The notes: generated by a model from the letters alone, not told the origin. Positions 8,386 through 18,502 are shown, counted from the stretch's first letter. The stretch is DNA of 50,565 nt from Candidatus Accumulibacter sp. 66-26 (GCA_001897745.1 MKUH01000040.1:1-50565), one strand, 5' to 3'. Program-made: numbers and translations.

Positions 8386-10134
8386 ATGGCGGCAACGACC
8401 AACAGCGCGGACAACGCCGCGAACGCAGAAGCGGCAGGCAATCTCGCGGATCGCCTGCGCGCTTCGCTCGCACGCCTGAGCAACCAGCAAAAGATCGTCC
8501 TGATGGTGGCGCTCGCCGCCATCGTGGCACTGCTCGTCGCCAGCAACATGTGGTTCAAGCAGGCCGACTACAAGGTGCTTTTCTCGAACATCGGCGAGCG
8601 CGACGGCGGCGCCATCATCGCCGCGCTCGAACAGCTGAACGTTCCTTACAAATTCACCGAGAGCGGCGGCGCCATCCTCGTTCCCAGCACCAAAGTGCAC
8701 GAAGTTCGCCTGCGCCTGGCCACGCAGGGCTTGCCGAAAGGCGGCGCGGTCGGTTTCGAGCTGATGGAAAACCAGAAGTTCGGCATCAGCCAGTTCGCCG
8801 AGCAGGTGAATTACCAGCGTGCCCTCGAGGGCGAACTGTCGCGCACCATCCAGTCGATCGCCGCGGTACAGGCGGCGCGCGTCCATCTGGCGATCCCCAA
8901 GCCGACCGTCTTCGTGCGCGAGGAACTGAAGCCGTCGGCTTCCGTCCTGCTCAATCTCTACCCCGGCCGCGGCCTGGAACCAGCCCAGATCGCCGGCATC
9001 CAGAACCTCGTCGCCGCCAGCGTCCCGCAGCTCCCGCCCTCGAGCGTCACCCTCCTCGACCAGAGCGGCGCCATGCTCTCGCAGCTCAAGAGCAAGCTCC
9101 TGGAGGCCGGCCTCGACCCGACGCAGATCAAGTACGTGCAGGAAATCGAGGCCAGCGTGATCAAGCGCATCGAGGATATCCTGACGCCCATCGTCGGCGC
9201 CGGTAACGTCCGCGTCCAGGTCGCCGCCGACATCGATTTCTCGCAGACCGAGCAGACCGCGGAAACGCACCGCCCGAACACGACGCCGCCCGACATCAGC
9301 ATCCGCAGCCAGCAGACGAGCGAAACGGCGAGCGCCACGCCGTCCTCCATGGGCATTCCCGGCGCGCTCAGCAACCAGCCGCCGGTGCCCGCCACGGCGC
9401 CGCTGACGCAACCCGCGGTGCCCGGCGCCGGGCCGACCGCCGCCGCCCCCGGCCAGCCGCTACCCGGCCAGGTCAACGCCGCCGGCGTGCAGGCGCCGAT
9501 CGCCAGCGTCGCCCAGCCGCTCAGCACGCGTAAGGACTCGACGATCAACTACGAGGTCGACAAAACGATCCGCCACACCCGGCAATCAGTCGGCATGATC
9601 AAGCGCCTGTCGGCCGCCGTGGTCGTCAATCAACGCAAGGAAATCGGCAAGGACGGCAAGCCCGCCAACAAATCGCTGCCCGAAGCCGAACTCAAGCAGA
9701 TCAACGACCTCGTCAAGGAAGCCATGGGCTTCACCCGGGAGCGCGGCGACACCGTCTCGGTCGCCAACGCGCCGTTCACCGACAGCGAGAAGACGGATAC
9801 CGAACTGCCGCTGTGGAAAGACCCGGAGGTGCGCACCATGGGCTTCGACCTGCTCAAGTACGGCGCCATCGCCGCCATCGTCGCCTACCTGCTGCTCGGC
9901 GTCGTGCGCCCCCTGCTCAAGACGATGTTCCCGCCCCCGCAAAAGGAATCCGAAACGACGCTGGGCGGCGGCGTGGACGTAATCGCCGGCGAGGAAGAGG
10001 AAGGCGGAGTGCGCGGCCCGACGGCGGCGGAGACCTTCGAGAAACGCCTGGCCGACGCGCGCGAACTCGCCAAGCAGGATCCGAAGATCGTGGCCAACAT
10101 CATCAAGGAATGGACGGGCGCCAATGGCAGCTGA
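8386..10134 (+). CDS. fliF: Flagellar MS-ring protein FliF
   Basis: FliF forms the inner-membrane MS-ring, the base on which the C-ring and export gate assemble. The 582-residue product has TM1 at ~35-57 (IVLMVALAAIVALLVASNMW) and ring-building domains with the GLPKGGAVGFELM motif. A Pro/Ala-rich insert follows at ~310-380, then TM2 at ~487-508 (YGAIAAIVAYLLLGVVRPLL). The C-terminal tail KQDPKIVANIIKEW is the FliG-binding helix. AGGA is only one base from the ATG, an unusually short spacing. Its end overlaps fliG by 11 bases. Confidence 0.97.
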   Translation: MAATTNSADNAANAEAAGNLADRLRASLARLSNQQKIVLMVALAAIVALLVASNMWFKQADYKVLFSNIGERDGGAIIAALEQLNVPYKFTESGGAILVPSTKVHEVRLRLATQGLPKGGAVGFELMENQKFGISQFAEQVNYQRALEGELSRTIQSIAAVQAARVHLAIPKPTVFVREELKPSASVLLNLYPGRGLEPAQIAGIQNLVAASVPQLPPSSVTLLDQSGAMLSQLKSKLLEAGLDPTQIKYVQEIEASVIKRIEDILTPIVGAGNVRVQVAADIDFSQTEQTAETHRPNTTPPDISIRSQQTSETASATPSSMGIPGALSNQPPVPATAPLTQPAVPGAGPTAAAPGQPLPGQVNAAGVQAPIASVAQPLSTRKDSTINYEVDKTIRHTRQSVGMIKRLSAAVVVNQRKEIGKDGKPANKSLPEAELKQINDLVKEAMGFTRERGDTVSVANAPFTDSEKTDTELPLWKDPEVRTMGFDLLKYGAIAAIVAYLLLGVVRPLLKTMFPPPQKESETTLGGGVDVIAGEEEEGGVRGPTAAETFEKRLADARELAKQDPKIVANIIKEWTGANGS

Positions 10135-11122
10135 CGACGGCGTCGAAAAGAGCGCGATCCTGCTCATCTCCCTCGGCGAGGAATATGCCGTCGAGGTGCT
10201 CAAGCAGCTCGGCCCGAAGGAAGTGCAGAAGCTCGGCCACGCCATGGCCGCGCTCAAGTCGGTGCCGCGCACGCGGGTCGAGGAAGTGCTCGCCGAATTC
10301 CACAAGACGGCGGAGGAAGCGGCCGCCGTACATGTCGACACCGACGCCTACATCCGCTCCGTGCTGACCAAGGCGCTCGGCGACGACAAGGCGTCCAACC
10401 TGATTTCGCGCATTCTGCAGGGCGGCGACACCAACGGCATCGAAGGCCTGAAGTGGATGGACGCGCCGACCGTCGCCGACCTGATCCGCAATGAGCATCC
10501 GCAGATCATCGCCACCATTCTCGTGCACCTCGAGCACGACCACGCGAGCGAGATTCTCAACTTTTTCACCGAACGCCTGCGCAACGACGTGGTGCTGCGC
10601 ATCGCCACGCTCGAAGGCATCCAGCCGGCGGCGCTCAAGGAACTCAACGACGTCATGCTGCGCCTGCTCTCCGGCTCGGCGAACATCAAGAAGGCGGCGA
10701 TGGGCGGCGTGCGCACGGTGGCCGAGATTCTCAACTTCATGGGCACGGCCAACGAAACGACGGTGGTCGACTCGATCCGCGAATACGATCCCGACCTCGC
10801 GCAAAAGATTCTCGACGAGATGTTCGTCTTCGAAAACCTGCTCGACCTCGAGGACCGCAGCATCCAGCTCCTGCTGCGCGAAATCCAGTCCGACTCGCTG
10901 ATCCTCGCCATGAAGGGCGCATCCGATACGCTGCGCGAGAAAATCTTCAAGAACATGTCGTCGCGCGCCGCGGAAATGCTGCGCGAAGACCTCGAAGCGC
11001 GTGGCCCGGTCCGCCTCTCCGAAGTCGAAGCCGAACAGAAGGAAATCCTCAAGATCGTCCGCCGCCTGGCCGACGAAGGACAGATCGTCCTCGGCGGCGC
11101 CGCCGGCGAGCAGATGGTCTGA
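10124..11122 (+). CDS. fliG: Flagellar motor switch protein FliG
   Basis: C-ring protein that binds FliF and contacts the stator to generate torque. The 332-residue product has the N-terminal domain (GVEKSAILLISLGEEYAVEV), the middle EHPQIIATILVHL helix region and the C-terminal charged torque helix region (SIQLLLREIQSDSLILAMKG, MSSRAAEMLREDLEARGPVR). Length and motifs match the family. The start overlaps the end of fliF, implying translational coupling that keeps ring subunits in ratio. fliH follows after 13 bases. Confidence 0.97.
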   Translation: MAADDGVEKSAILLISLGEEYAVEVLKQLGPKEVQKLGHAMAALKSVPRTRVEEVLAEFHKTAEEAAAVHVDTDAYIRSVLTKALGDDKASNLISRILQGGDTNGIEGLKWMDAPTVADLIRNEHPQIIATILVHLEHDHASEILNFFTERLRNDVVLRIATLEGIQPAALKELNDVMLRLLSGSANIKKAAMGGVRTVAEILNFMGTANETTVVDSIREYDPDLAQKILDEMFVFENLLDLEDRSIQLLLREIQSDSLILAMKGASDTLREKIFKNMSSRAAEMLREDLEARGPVRLSEVEAEQKEILKIVRRLADEGQIVLGGAAGEQMV

Positions 11123-11135
11123 GCGCTAGCGCAAG

Positions 11136-11828
11136 ATGACCGGCTTCATCCCCAAGGAGAAGCTCACCGCCTACCAGCGCTGGGAGCTCGCCGCCTTCGA
11201 CGAGGAAGCGCAGGCGGCGGCCGAGCCCGAACCGCCTCCGCCGCCGCCCGAACCCGAGCCGGAACCGCCGCCCCCCGAACCGGAACCCGAACTGCCGCCG
11301 GTCGTTCTGCCGACCGCCGAGGATATCGAGCGGATGCACGCCGAAGCACACGAAGCGGGATATAGCGCCGGCTACGAAGAAGGCCTCGGGCAAGGGCGCG
11401 CCGAAGCGCAGCGAATCGACGCCCTGCTCGGCGATCTGCAGGGCGCGCTGCACGAAATCGACCAGGACGTCGCCGAGCAGTTGCTCGCGGTCGCCGTCGA
11501 AATCGCCGGGCAAGTGCTGCGCCAGAGCCTAGAGATCAAGCCGGAACTGATCCTGCCCGTGGTGCGCGAGGCGGTCGCCGCGCTGCCGCTGTACCACGGC
11601 CACCCGGCGCTGCGCATCCATCCCGACGACGCCGCCCTGATCCGCAGCCAGCTCGGCGAACAGCTCTCGCACAACAACTGGCGCATCATCGAAGACGCGA
11701 CGCTGACGCCGGGCGGCTGCCGCGTCGAACTCGGCGCCAGCACCATCGACGCAACTCTGGAAACCCGCTGGCGGCGCGTCATCGAAGCCATCGGAATCAG
11801 CCAGGAATGGCTCGACGGCAGGCCCTGA
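11136..11828 (+). CDS. fliH: Flagellar export ATPase regulator FliH
   Basis: FliH dimers link the FliI ATPase to the C-ring protein FliN and regulate ATP hydrolysis. The 230-residue protein has a short N-terminal motif ([16 protein letters not shown]) typical of the FliN-binding end, then a long Pro/Glu repeat (~30-58, [10 protein letters not shown]-like). A coiled coil with a [18 protein letters not shown] glycine-repeat segment follows. The C-terminal V-ATPase-E-like domain (~100-230) includes [20 protein letters not shown]. The Pro/Glu tract is probably a flexible spacer. Confidence 0.93.
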   Translation: MTGFIPKEKLTAYQRWELAAFDEEAQAAAEPEPPPPPPEPEPEPPPPEPEPELPPVVLPTAEDIERMHAEAHEAGYSAGYEEGLGQGRAEAQRIDALLGDLQGALHEIDQDVAEQLLAVAVEIAGQVLRQSLEIKPELILPVVREAVAALPLYHGHPALRIHPDDAALIRSQLGEQLSHNNWRIIEDATLTPGGCRVELGASTIDATLETRWRRVIEAIGISQEWLDGRP

Positions 11829-11841
11829 GCCGGAGGCGGCG

Positions 11842-13260
11842 ATGAGCGACGAAACTCCGCCCGGGCACCGCGACCGCTGGCGCGCCTTTCTGGACAACTG
11901 CCGGGACGCCGCGACGCACGCCGACCCGCTGCTTTCGAGCGGACACCTGACGCGCATCAACGGCCTCGTGCTGGAAGCCGCCGGACTCAAGCTGCCGCTC
12001 GGCAGTTCAAGCCGCATCCTGCCGCCCGGCGGCACGCCGATCGAAGCCGAGGTCGTCGGCTTCAACGGCGAAAAGCTCTTCCTGATGCCGTCCGACGACC
12101 TCTACGGCGTATCGCCCGGCGCCCAGGTCGTCGCGCTCGAAACGCCGACGCCGCCGCCCCGCGTCGGCCAGCCGCGCACGCAGCGCCGACGCGCGATCGA
12201 TCGCGTCAAGCTCCTGCCGGTCGGCGAATCGATGCTCGGACGCGTCGTCGACGGCGCCGGCCGCCCGCTCGACGCGTTCGGACCGCTGCGTCCCGAACAG
12301 CTGCGCCCGCTGCAAAGCCGCCCGGTCAACCCGATGTCGCGCGCCCCGATCGAACAGACGCTCGACGTCGGCGTGCGCGCTGTCAATTCACTGCTCACCG
12401 TCGGGCGCGGCCAGCGCATGGGCCTTTTCGCCGGCTCGGGCGTCGGCAAGAGCGTGCTGCTCGGCATGATGGCGCGCTACACCGAGGCCGAAGTCATCGT
12501 CGTCGGTCTGATCGGCGAACGGGGCCGCGAAGTGAAGGAGTTCATCGAGCAGATCCTCGGCGAGGAAGGCCTGCGCCGCTCCGTCGTCGTCGCCGCGCCG
12601 GCCGACGTCAGCCCGCTGATGCGGCTGCAGGGCGCCGCCTACGCGACGACGATCGCCGAGTACTTCCGCGACCAGGGCCGGCACGTCCTCCTCATCATGG
12701 ATTCGCTCACGCGCTACGCCATGGCGCAGCGCGAAGTCGCCCTGGCCATCGGCGAACCGCCGGTGACGCGCGGCTACCCGCCGTCCGTCTTCGCACGCCT
12801 GCCGCAGCTTGTCGAACGCGCCGGCAACGGCGGCGAGGACGGCGGTTCGATCACCGCCTTCTACACCGTCCTTGCCGAAGGCGACGACCAGCAGGACCCG
12901 ATCGCCGACTCCGCGCGCGCCATCCTCGACGGCCACCTGGTGCTCACGCGCACGCTGGCCGACGCCGGCCACTACCCGGCGATCGACATCGAGCAGTCGA
13001 TCTCGCGCGCCATGATCAACCTGATAACGCCCGGGCACCTCGACCAGATCCGCCGCTTCAAGCAGCTCTACTCGCGCTACCAGCGCTCGCGCGACCTGAT
13101 CAGCGTCGGCGCCTACGCCGCCGGCTCGGACCCGCAGCTCGACCAGGCGATTGCCCTCTATCCGCAGCTCGAAAGCTTCCTGCAGCAGACGCTGGCCCAG
13201 CGCGCCGGCTTCGACGAAAGCATCCACCAGCTGCACGCCCTGTTCGGAAGCGTGCCGTAG
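11842..13260 (+). CDS. fliI: Flagellum-specific export ATPase FliI
   Basis: Cytoplasmic ATPase of the flagellar type III export system, related to the F1 beta subunit. The 472-residue product has an N-terminal beta-barrel and FliH-binding region (~1-130). Walker A GSGVGKS is near residue 198, the family signature [13 protein letters not shown] follows, and Walker B is LLIMDSLTR near residue 284. The C-terminal helical substrate-binding domain includes [23 protein letters not shown] lies upstream of the ATG. fliJ, the stalk subunit, follows after 37 bases. Confidence 0.97.
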   Translation: MSDETPPGHRDRWRAFLDNCRDAATHADPLLSSGHLTRINGLVLEAAGLKLPLGSSSRILPPGGTPIEAEVVGFNGEKLFLMPSDDLYGVSPGAQVVALETPTPPPRVGQPRTQRRRAIDRVKLLPVGESMLGRVVDGAGRPLDAFGPLRPEQLRPLQSRPVNPMSRAPIEQTLDVGVRAVNSLLTVGRGQRMGLFAGSGVGKSVLLGMMARYTEAEVIVVGLIGERGREVKEFIEQILGEEGLRRSVVVAAPADVSPLMRLQGAAYATTIAEYFRDQGRHVLLIMDSLTRYAMAQREVALAIGEPPVTRGYPPSVFARLPQLVERAGNGGEDGGSITAFYTVLAEGDDQQDPIADSARAILDGHLVLTRTLADAGHYPAIDIEQSISRAMINLITPGHLDQIRRFKQLYSRYQRSRDLISVGAYAAGSDPQLDQAIALYPQLESFLQQTLAQRAGFDESIHQLHALFGSVP

Positions 13261-13297
13261 CGATGCACTACAATGATCACCGTAACCCGGTGAAATC

Positions 13298-13744
13298 ATG
13301 ACCAAGCCCTTCGCGCTCCAGCCCATTCTCGAACTGATGCAGACGCGCGCCGACGACGCGACGCGGCGGCTGGCGACGTTGATCGCCGCCGAACAGGACG
13401 CCAGGAGCAAGCTGCAGATGCTGCAGGAGTACCGCGACGAATACGCCGGCCGCTTCCGCGCGGCGGCGCAGAACGGCCTCGGCCAGCGCGAATGGCGCAA
13501 CTACCAGGAATTCCTCGACCGCCTCGACGAAGCGGTCGGGCACCAGCGCGACGCCGTCCGCCGCCAGGAGCAGCAGACCGCCGCCGGACAGAGCGACTGG
13601 CAGCAGCAGCGCAAGAAGCTCAAGGCCTTCGAAACGCTCTCGCACCGTCACAACGTGAGCGAAATGGCGCGCGACCAGAAGCGCGACCAGAAAGTCCAGG
13701 ACGAATTCGCCGCGCGCCGCGGCGAGGAAGACGAAGCGCGCTGA
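13298..13744 (+). CDS. fliJ: Flagellar export stalk protein FliJ
   Basis: A 148-residue, almost entirely coiled-coil protein in the FliI-FliJ position. FliJ is the gamma-like stalk of the FliI hexamer and ferries empty chaperones. The sequence starts KPFALQPILELMQTRADDAT, with long charged heptad helices and an ETLSHRHNVSEMARDQKRD tail, as in other FliJ proteins. I see no strong ribosome-binding site; a small hairpin around CCGG (13276-13291) lies just before the ATG. The unit may end here, since fliK has its own promoter 28 bases on. Confidence 0.9.
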   Translation: MTKPFALQPILELMQTRADDATRRLATLIAAEQDARSKLQMLQEYRDEYAGRFRAAAQNGLGQREWRNYQEFLDRLDEAVGHQRDAVRRQEQQTAAGQSDWQQQRKKLKAFETLSHRHNVSEMARDQKRDQKVQDEFAARRGEEDEAR

Positions 13745-13771
13745 GAGGAGGCCGGACGCAGCGCCAGTCTC

Positions 13772-13786
13772 TGGCACGATGTCTGC
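13772..13786 (+). promoter_or_regulatory. Sigma-54 promoter of fliK (and probably fliLMNOPQR)
   Basis: TGGCAC-GATGT-CTGC matches TGGCAC-N5-TTGC with one mismatch; GG and GC are at the right spacing. The predicted start is near 13798, about 26 bases before the fliK ATG at 13824. It sits in the 79-base gap after fliJ and so splits the long fli cluster into fliFGHIJ and fliK onward. Confidence 0.8.
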
Positions 13787-13823
13787 TTACCGGTATCGCG
13801 ATACTGGTAATCAAGGAACCTCG

Positions 13824-14861
13824 ATGTCGATCGTCGCCATTACAGCAGTCAACAAACCCGCTCCGCAGACGAGCGCCGCAGACAGTGCGGCTGCCGACGC
13901 CTCGCCGGCCGCGGGAGGCGACTTCGCCAACCTTCTGCTCGCCCAGCTCTCGGCAGGGATCAAGCTCATGGGCAACGGCCTGTCCGAAAAAGCCGCCGAC
14001 GCACCGGACACTGCCGCCACCGACAGCGCCCCACCCGATGCTGCGGCCCTGTTCGCAGCGCTCGGCCTCGCCCCGCCCCCCGACGCATCGCCCAAGGCGG
14101 CGGCGCAGACCGGCGACGGCGCACGCCCGACCGGCATCACCGAACTTCACGCCAGCCCCCGGAAGGCCGGCGAAGGCAGCGCGCAGGAACCCGTCGCGCT
14201 CGACGCCGACACCGACGGACGCGCCGCCAGCGGCTTGCCGGCGATCGCCGCAGCGGCAGCGGACGACAAACCGGCAAAATTTGCCGTCGGCGACCCGACG
14301 CAACTGAAGGCCGCCGCCAGCGAAGCGACGCCGCTCGCCGAAACGCGCACGCCGACCGTCATCGCGCATGCGCCGACGCAGCAACCGACCTCCGGCACGC
14401 AGAACAGCGCGCCGCTGCGCGTCGAAACGCCGATGCAGGATCAGAAGGCCTGGGCCAGCGACGTCGGCCAGAAGATCGTCTGGATGGTGGGCAACGAAAA
14501 ACAAAGCGCGCAACTGACCCTCAATCCCCCGCAAATGGGGCCGATAGAGATTTCGTTGAACATCAACCGCGACAGCGCGACGGCCCTCTTCGTCTCGGCC
14601 AACCCCGAAGTGCGCGAAGCGCTCGAATCGGCCATGCCGCGCCTGCGCGAAATGCTTGCCGGCGCGGGGATCGAACTGGGACAGGCCAACGTCAGCGCGG
14701 AATCCTCCCGCCAGCAGCAGGGCGGCAACGACAACGCGCGCCCGGGCGCATCCCGCTGGATGGCCGATAACGCTATACTTGGCGGGGACTCCGGGGAGGC
14801 CGCCAGCTCCGGCGCGGGGACGATCCAGCGCGGCAACGGTCTGGTCGACCTCTTCGCCTGA
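13824..14861 (+). CDS. fliK: Flagellar hook-length control protein FliK
   Basis: FliK is the secreted molecular ruler that signals hook completion to FlhB. The 345-residue protein has a long Ala/Thr/Pro-rich, low-complexity N-terminal ruler region (~1-200). The C-terminal hook-control domain shows GQKIVWMVGNEKQSAQLTLN, PPQMGPIEISLNINRDSA and MPRLREMLAGAGIELGQANV, ending in a Gln/Asn-rich tail. An in-frame ATG at 13779 lies inside the sigma-54 promoter, so the ATG at 13824, preceded by AAGGA, is the real start. A FliK-like paralogue occurs at 2879-4072. Confidence 0.92.
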   Translation: MSIVAITAVNKPAPQTSAADSAAADASPAAGGDFANLLLAQLSAGIKLMGNGLSEKAADAPDTAATDSAPPDAAALFAALGLAPPPDASPKAAAQTGDGARPTGITELHASPRKAGEGSAQEPVALDADTDGRAASGLPAIAAAAADDKPAKFAVGDPTQLKAAASEATPLAETRTPTVIAHAPTQQPTSGTQNSAPLRVETPMQDQKAWASDVGQKIVWMVGNEKQSAQLTLNPPQMGPIEISLNINRDSATALFVSANPEVREALESAMPRLREMLAGAGIELGQANVSAESSRQQQGGNDNARPGASRWMADNAILGGDSGEAASSGAGTIQRGNGLVDLFA

Positions 14862-14941
14862 GCGTTGAACGGATTGCGCTTCCCGACCGACCGGCACGCG
14901 CAGATTGCCGGCTGATGAAAGAACAAGTGGAGGAAAACTGA

Positions 14942-15484
14942 ATGTCCAAGGACGCCAAGCCCATCGAAGGCGACGCCCCGCCGAAGAAGAGCAAAAAGCT
15001 GCTGATCATCGTCATCGCGGCCGTCGTGCTGCTGGCCGGCGCCGGCGGCGCGGCGCTCTTCCTGCTGAGCAAGAACGGCGACCACGGGGACGAAGACGAA
15101 GAAGTCGCCACCGAGAAGGTCAAGCCGGCCAAAAAGAAAAAGGGCGAAAAAGCCGCGCCGCCCGTCTATGTGCCGTTCGAATCCTTCACCGTCAACCTCG
15201 TTCCGGAACAGGGCGAACAGTTCCTGCAACTCGTCGTCTCGGTGGAAGTCGAAGACGTCGCGGCGGGCGACACCATCAAGCTCTACATGCCGAAGCTGCG
15301 CAACCGCGTGATGCTGCTGCTGTCCGACAAGAAGGCTTCCGATCTGATCACCAAGGACGGCAAGGAAAAGCTCGCGCAGGAAATCCGCGATCAGATGAAC
15401 GAAGTGATCGATCCCTCGACCAAGGGCAAGAAGGCCGAGGCCCCGGTCAAGGAAGTGCTGTTCACGTCCTTCATCATCCAGTAG
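14942..15484 (+). CDS. fliL: Flagellar basal body-associated protein FliL
   Basis: FliL is a single-pass inner-membrane protein that forms a ring around the stator units. The 180-residue product has a Lys-rich cytoplasmic start, one TM at ~20-42 (LLIIVIAAVVLLAGAGGAAL), a charged Lys/Glu linker and a periplasmic stomatin-like domain (FTVNLVPEQGEQFLQLVVSV, KLRNRVMLLLSDKKASDL) ending in VLFTSFIIQ. GGAGG precedes the ATG. The 80-base gap before it (14862-14941) shows no clear promoter. Confidence 0.95.
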   Translation: MSKDAKPIEGDAPPKKSKKLLIIVIAAVVLLAGAGGAALFLLSKNGDHGDEDEEVATEKVKPAKKKKGEKAAPPVYVPFESFTVNLVPEQGEQFLQLVVSVEVEDVAAGDTIKLYMPKLRNRVMLLLSDKKASDLITKDGKEKLAQEIRDQMNEVIDPSTKGKKAEAPVKEVLFTSFIIQ

Positions 15485-15505
15485 CGATTCACCGACAAGC
15501 GAACG

Positions 15506-16510
15506 ATGTCCGCCGATTTTCTTTCCCAGGATGAGGTCGACGCCCTGCTCAAGGGCGTCACCGGCGAGTCCGACGAACCCGAGCAGGCCGCGGAAGCGGG
15601 CGGCGGGATTCGCAGCTACAACCTGGGAACGCAGGAACGCATCGTCCGCGGACGGATGCCGACGCTCGAACTCATCAACGAGCGTTTCGCGCGCTACCTG
15701 CGCATCGGCCTGTTCAACTACATGCACCGCAACACCGAGATTTCGGTCGGGCCGATCCGCGTCCAGAAATACAGCGAATTCATCCGCAACCTCGTGGTGC
15801 CGACCAACCTCAACCTCGTGGTCGCCAAGCCGCTGCGCGGCACCGCTCTCTTCGTCTTCGATCCGAACCTCGTCTTCCTCGTCGTCGACAACATGTTCGG
15901 CGGCGACGGGCGCTTCCACACGCGCGTCGAGGGCCGCGACTTCACGGCGACCGAGCAGCGCATCATCCAGGGGCTGCTCGGCGTCGTCTTCACCGAATAC
16001 ACGCGTTCCTGGAAACCGGTTTACGACATCACCTTCGAATACATCCGCTCGGAGATGAACTCGCAGTTCGCGAACATCGCGACGCCGTCGGAAATCGTCA
16101 TCTCGACGTCCTTCTCGCTGGAATTCGGCGGCTCGGCGGCGGACATGCACATCTGCTTCCCGTACTCGATGATCGAGCCGATCCGCGACCTGCTCTACAG
16201 CTCGATGCAAAGCGACCAGCTATCCACCGACAAGCGCTGGATCGTCATGCTGCGCAAGCAGTTGAAGGACGCCGAAGTCGAAATCACCGCCCAGCTGGCG
16301 ACCTCGACGGTGACGCTCGGACAGATCCTCAAGATGAGGGTCGGCGACGTGATTCCGGTGAACATCCCCGAAAGCGTCGTCGCCCACGTCGACGACGTGC
16401 CGCTGATGGAATGCAAATACGGCCAGCAAGGCGGTCAATACGCACTCAAGATAGAGCGCTTCATGTCCTCGGAAAGCCAGGAGCCGGCTCTGGGAGAAAA
16501 CAATGTCTGA
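15506..16510 (+). CDS. fliM: Flagellar motor switch protein FliM
   Basis: C-ring protein that binds phosphorylated CheY and reverses rotation. The 334-residue product begins with the canonical CheY-binding peptide FLSQDEVDALLKG (residues 5-17). The middle domain, with GRMPTLELINERFARYLRIG and the NMFGGDGRFHTR motif, contacts FliG. The C-terminal domain is SpoA-like and shared with FliN. fliN starts inside its last codons (8-base overlap), keeping the two switch proteins coupled. Confidence 0.97.
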   Translation: MSADFLSQDEVDALLKGVTGESDEPEQAAEAGGGIRSYNLGTQERIVRGRMPTLELINERFARYLRIGLFNYMHRNTEISVGPIRVQKYSEFIRNLVVPTNLNLVVAKPLRGTALFVFDPNLVFLVVDNMFGGDGRFHTRVEGRDFTATEQRIIQGLLGVVFTEYTRSWKPVYDITFEYIRSEMNSQFANIATPSEIVISTSFSLEFGGSAADMHICFPYSMIEPIRDLLYSSMQSDQLSTDKRWIVMLRKQLKDAEVEITAQLATSTVTLGQILKMRVGDVIPVNIPESVVAHVDDVPLMECKYGQQGGQYALKIERFMSSESQEPALGENNV

Positions 16511-16931
16511 AGAAACCGAAAACACCAACGCCGCAGCCGAAGACGAAATCAGCGAGGACGACTGGGCGGCCGCAATGGCCGAACAGGCCGTCGCCGAAAG
16601 CACGCCGGCCGCCCAGCCGGCGCACATCTTCCCTTCGTTCGGAGAGGGCGGCAGCAAGGCGTCTATGATGGGTGAACTCGACATGATCCTGGACATCCCC
16701 GTCCAGATCACCGTCGAACTCGGACGTACCAAGATCACGATCAAGAACCTGCTGCAGCTGGCGCACGGCTCGGTGGTCGAGCTCGACGCCATGGCCGGCG
16801 AGCCGATGAACGTGCTGGTCAACGGCACGCTGATCGCGCAAGGCGAAGTCGTCGTCGTGAACGACAAATTCGGCATCCGTCTGACCGACATCATCACCCC
16901 CTCGGAACGCGTCCGGAAGCTGAGCCGCTAG
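16503..16931 (+). CDS. fliN: Flagellar motor switch protein FliN
   Basis: Lower C-ring protein that also docks FliH-FliI. The 142-residue product has an acidic, Ala-rich N-terminal region (~1-50) and the SpoA domain: MILDIPVQITVELGRTKITI, LLQLAHGSVVELDAMAGEP, VNGTLIAQGEVVVVNDKFGI and RLTDIITPSERVRKL. All core motifs are intact. The start overlaps the end of fliM. Confidence 0.97.
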   Translation: MSEETENTNAAAEDEISEDDWAAAMAEQAVAESTPAAQPAHIFPSFGEGGSKASMMGELDMILDIPVQITVELGRTKITIKNLLQLAHGSVVELDAMAGEPMNVLVNGTLIAQGEVVVVNDKFGIRLTDIITPSERVRKLSR

Positions 16932-17046
16932 GCGCCGCGCGCGCCGAGGTTTCGCCCGGCCGCGGCTTGCTTTAAGATACCGGCCAGTCCTTCCACGCCG
17001 GCCGACCGCCTTGATCCGAACCCTGCGCTTCATCCGCATCCTCCGC

Positions 17047-17484
17047 ATGCACGCCGCGGCCCGCTTCACCGCCCTGCTCCTCGCATCCGGCAGCGCCTGC
17101 GCGCAGACGGCGAGCGCGGCGAATGCCGCGAATGCGGAACTCCCCGGCGTATCGACCGGCTCCATGCTGCAGGTGATGCTCGGCCTGCTGCTGATCCTCG
17201 GCCTGCTTTTCGCGGCCGCGACCTTCCTGCGCAAGTTCAACGGCGGCCGCGCTTTTGGAGGCAAAGGCCCGATGCGTCTCGTCGGCGGCCTGATGATCGG
17301 CACCCGGGAGCGGATCGTCCTGATCGAGGTCGGCGACGACTGGCTGGTCGTCGGCATCACGCCCGGACAGATCCGGACGCTGCACACGATGCCGAAAGGC
17401 GAACTGCCGCCCGCGGCCGCCGGCGACAAATCCTTCGGAAAGATGTTGAAACAGATGATCGACGGCAAGCATGAAGGCCACTAG
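17047..17484 (+). CDS. fliO: Flagellar biosynthesis protein FliO
   Basis: FliO is a membrane scaffold for assembly of the FliPQR export gate. The product (145 residues from this ATG) has an N-terminal signal-like segment ([12 protein letters not shown]), a TM at ~42-62 ([20 protein letters not shown]) and a cytoplasmic FliO domain ([39 protein letters not shown]). The start is uncertain: a TTG at 17011 gives 12 more residues and neither has a good ribosome-binding site. The preceding gap (16932-17046) holds a TAAGAT box at 16973-16978 that could be a -10. fliP overlaps its end by 14 bases. Confidence 0.85.
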   Translation: MHAAARFTALLLASGSACAQTASAANAANAELPGVSTGSMLQVMLGLLLILGLLFAAATFLRKFNGGRAFGGKGPMRLVGGLMIGTRERIVLIEVGDDWLVVGITPGQIRTLHTMPKGELPPAAAGDKSFGKMLKQMIDGKHEGH

Positions 17485-18229
17485 AGCGTTCGCCTGGGTC
17501 GCCCTCCCCGCCCTCCTCCTGCTCGGCACGGCCGCCGCGTGGGCGCAGAGCGGCGGCCTGCCGGCCCTGACCAGCACCCCCGCGCCGGGTGGCGGCCAGA
17601 CCTACACGCTGCCGATCCAGACGCTGCTCACGCTCACCGCGCTGACCTTCATCCCGGCCGCGCTGCTGATGACGACGAGCTTCACGCGCATCGTCATCGT
17701 GCTCTCGCTGCTGCGTCAGGCGCTCGGCACGCAGGGCGCGCCGCCGAACCAGATCGTCGTCGGACTGGCGCTCTTCCTCACCTTCTTCATCATGTCGCCG
17801 GTCCTCGACAAGATTTACACCGAGGCCTACCTGCCGCTTTCGGAAAACCGGATCACCTTCCCCCAGTCGGTCGAGCGCGGCATCGTCCCGCTGCGCGCCT
17901 TCATGCTCAAGCAGACGCGGGAAAGCGATATCGGACTCTTCGCCCGGCTGGCCCGGGTCGACAAGCTCGATACGCCGGACGACATCCCGATGCGCGTGCT
18001 GATCCCGGCCTTCGTCACGAGCGAACTGAAAACGGCCTTCCAGATCGGCTTCGTCATCTTCATCCCCTTCCTGATCATCGACATGGTCGTCGCCAGCATC
18101 CTGATGTCGATGGGCATGATGATGATGTCGCCGGTCATGGTCGCCCTGCCGATCAAGCTGATGCTCTTCGTCCTCGTCGACGGCTGGCACCTGATCCTCG
18201 GATCGCTGGTCATGAGTTTCGGCACATGA
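17471..18229 (+). CDS. fliP: Flagellar export gate protein FliP
   Basis: Core pore subunit of the type III export gate (FliP5-FliQ4-FliR1). The 252-residue product has a cleavable signal peptide ([13 protein letters not shown]), then the family signature [21 protein letters not shown] periplasmic loop follows, then [39 protein letters not shown] and a final [22 protein letters not shown]. Four membrane segments are expected and seen. Its stop overlaps the fliQ start (ATGA). Confidence 0.97.
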   Translation: MKATRAFAWVALPALLLLGTAAAWAQSGGLPALTSTPAPGGGQTYTLPIQTLLTLTALTFIPAALLMTTSFTRIVIVLSLLRQALGTQGAPPNQIVVGLALFLTFFIMSPVLDKIYTEAYLPLSENRITFPQSVERGIVPLRAFMLKQTRESDIGLFARLARVDKLDTPDDIPMRVLIPAFVTSELKTAFQIGFVIFIPFLIIDMVVASILMSMGMMMMSPVMVALPIKLMLFVLVDGWHLILGSLVMSFGT

Positions 18230-18495
18230 CGCCGGGAATGGTCATGGAGATCGGCCGCCAGGCGATCGAGATCACCTTGATCCTGGCCGCCCCGCCGCTC
18301 TTCGCGGCCCTGGTCACCGGCCTGATCGTCAGCATCTTCCAGGCTGCGACGCAGATCAACGAAGCGACCCTGTCCTTCATCCCGAAGCTGGTCGTGATGT
18401 TCATCACGCTCATCTTCGCCGGGCCGTGGATGCTGCAACTGATGGTCGACTACATCCGACGGCTGTTCGAAAGCATCCCGCAGATCATCGGCTGA
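18226..18495 (+). CDS. fliQ: Flagellar export gate protein FliQ
   Basis: An 89-residue, two-TM export gate subunit. Diagnostic segments are the first [22 protein letters not shown], the motif [20 protein letters not shown] and the second [22 protein letters not shown]. The ATG at 18226 overlaps the fliP stop in an ATGA junction, the normal coupling for fliPQ. fliR begins 7 bases after its stop. Confidence 0.96.
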   Translation: MTPGMVMEIGRQAIEITLILAAPPLFAALVTGLIVSIFQAATQINEATLSFIPKLVVMFITLIFAGPWMLQLMVDYIRRLFESIPQIIG

Positions 18496-18502
18496 CCCGC
18501 CC

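Noticed and set aside
14905-14925. CGGCAC...TTGC-like sequence upstream of fliL as a sigma-54 promoter
   Set aside because: The spacer is 7 bases instead of 5, which does not fit sigma-54 binding.
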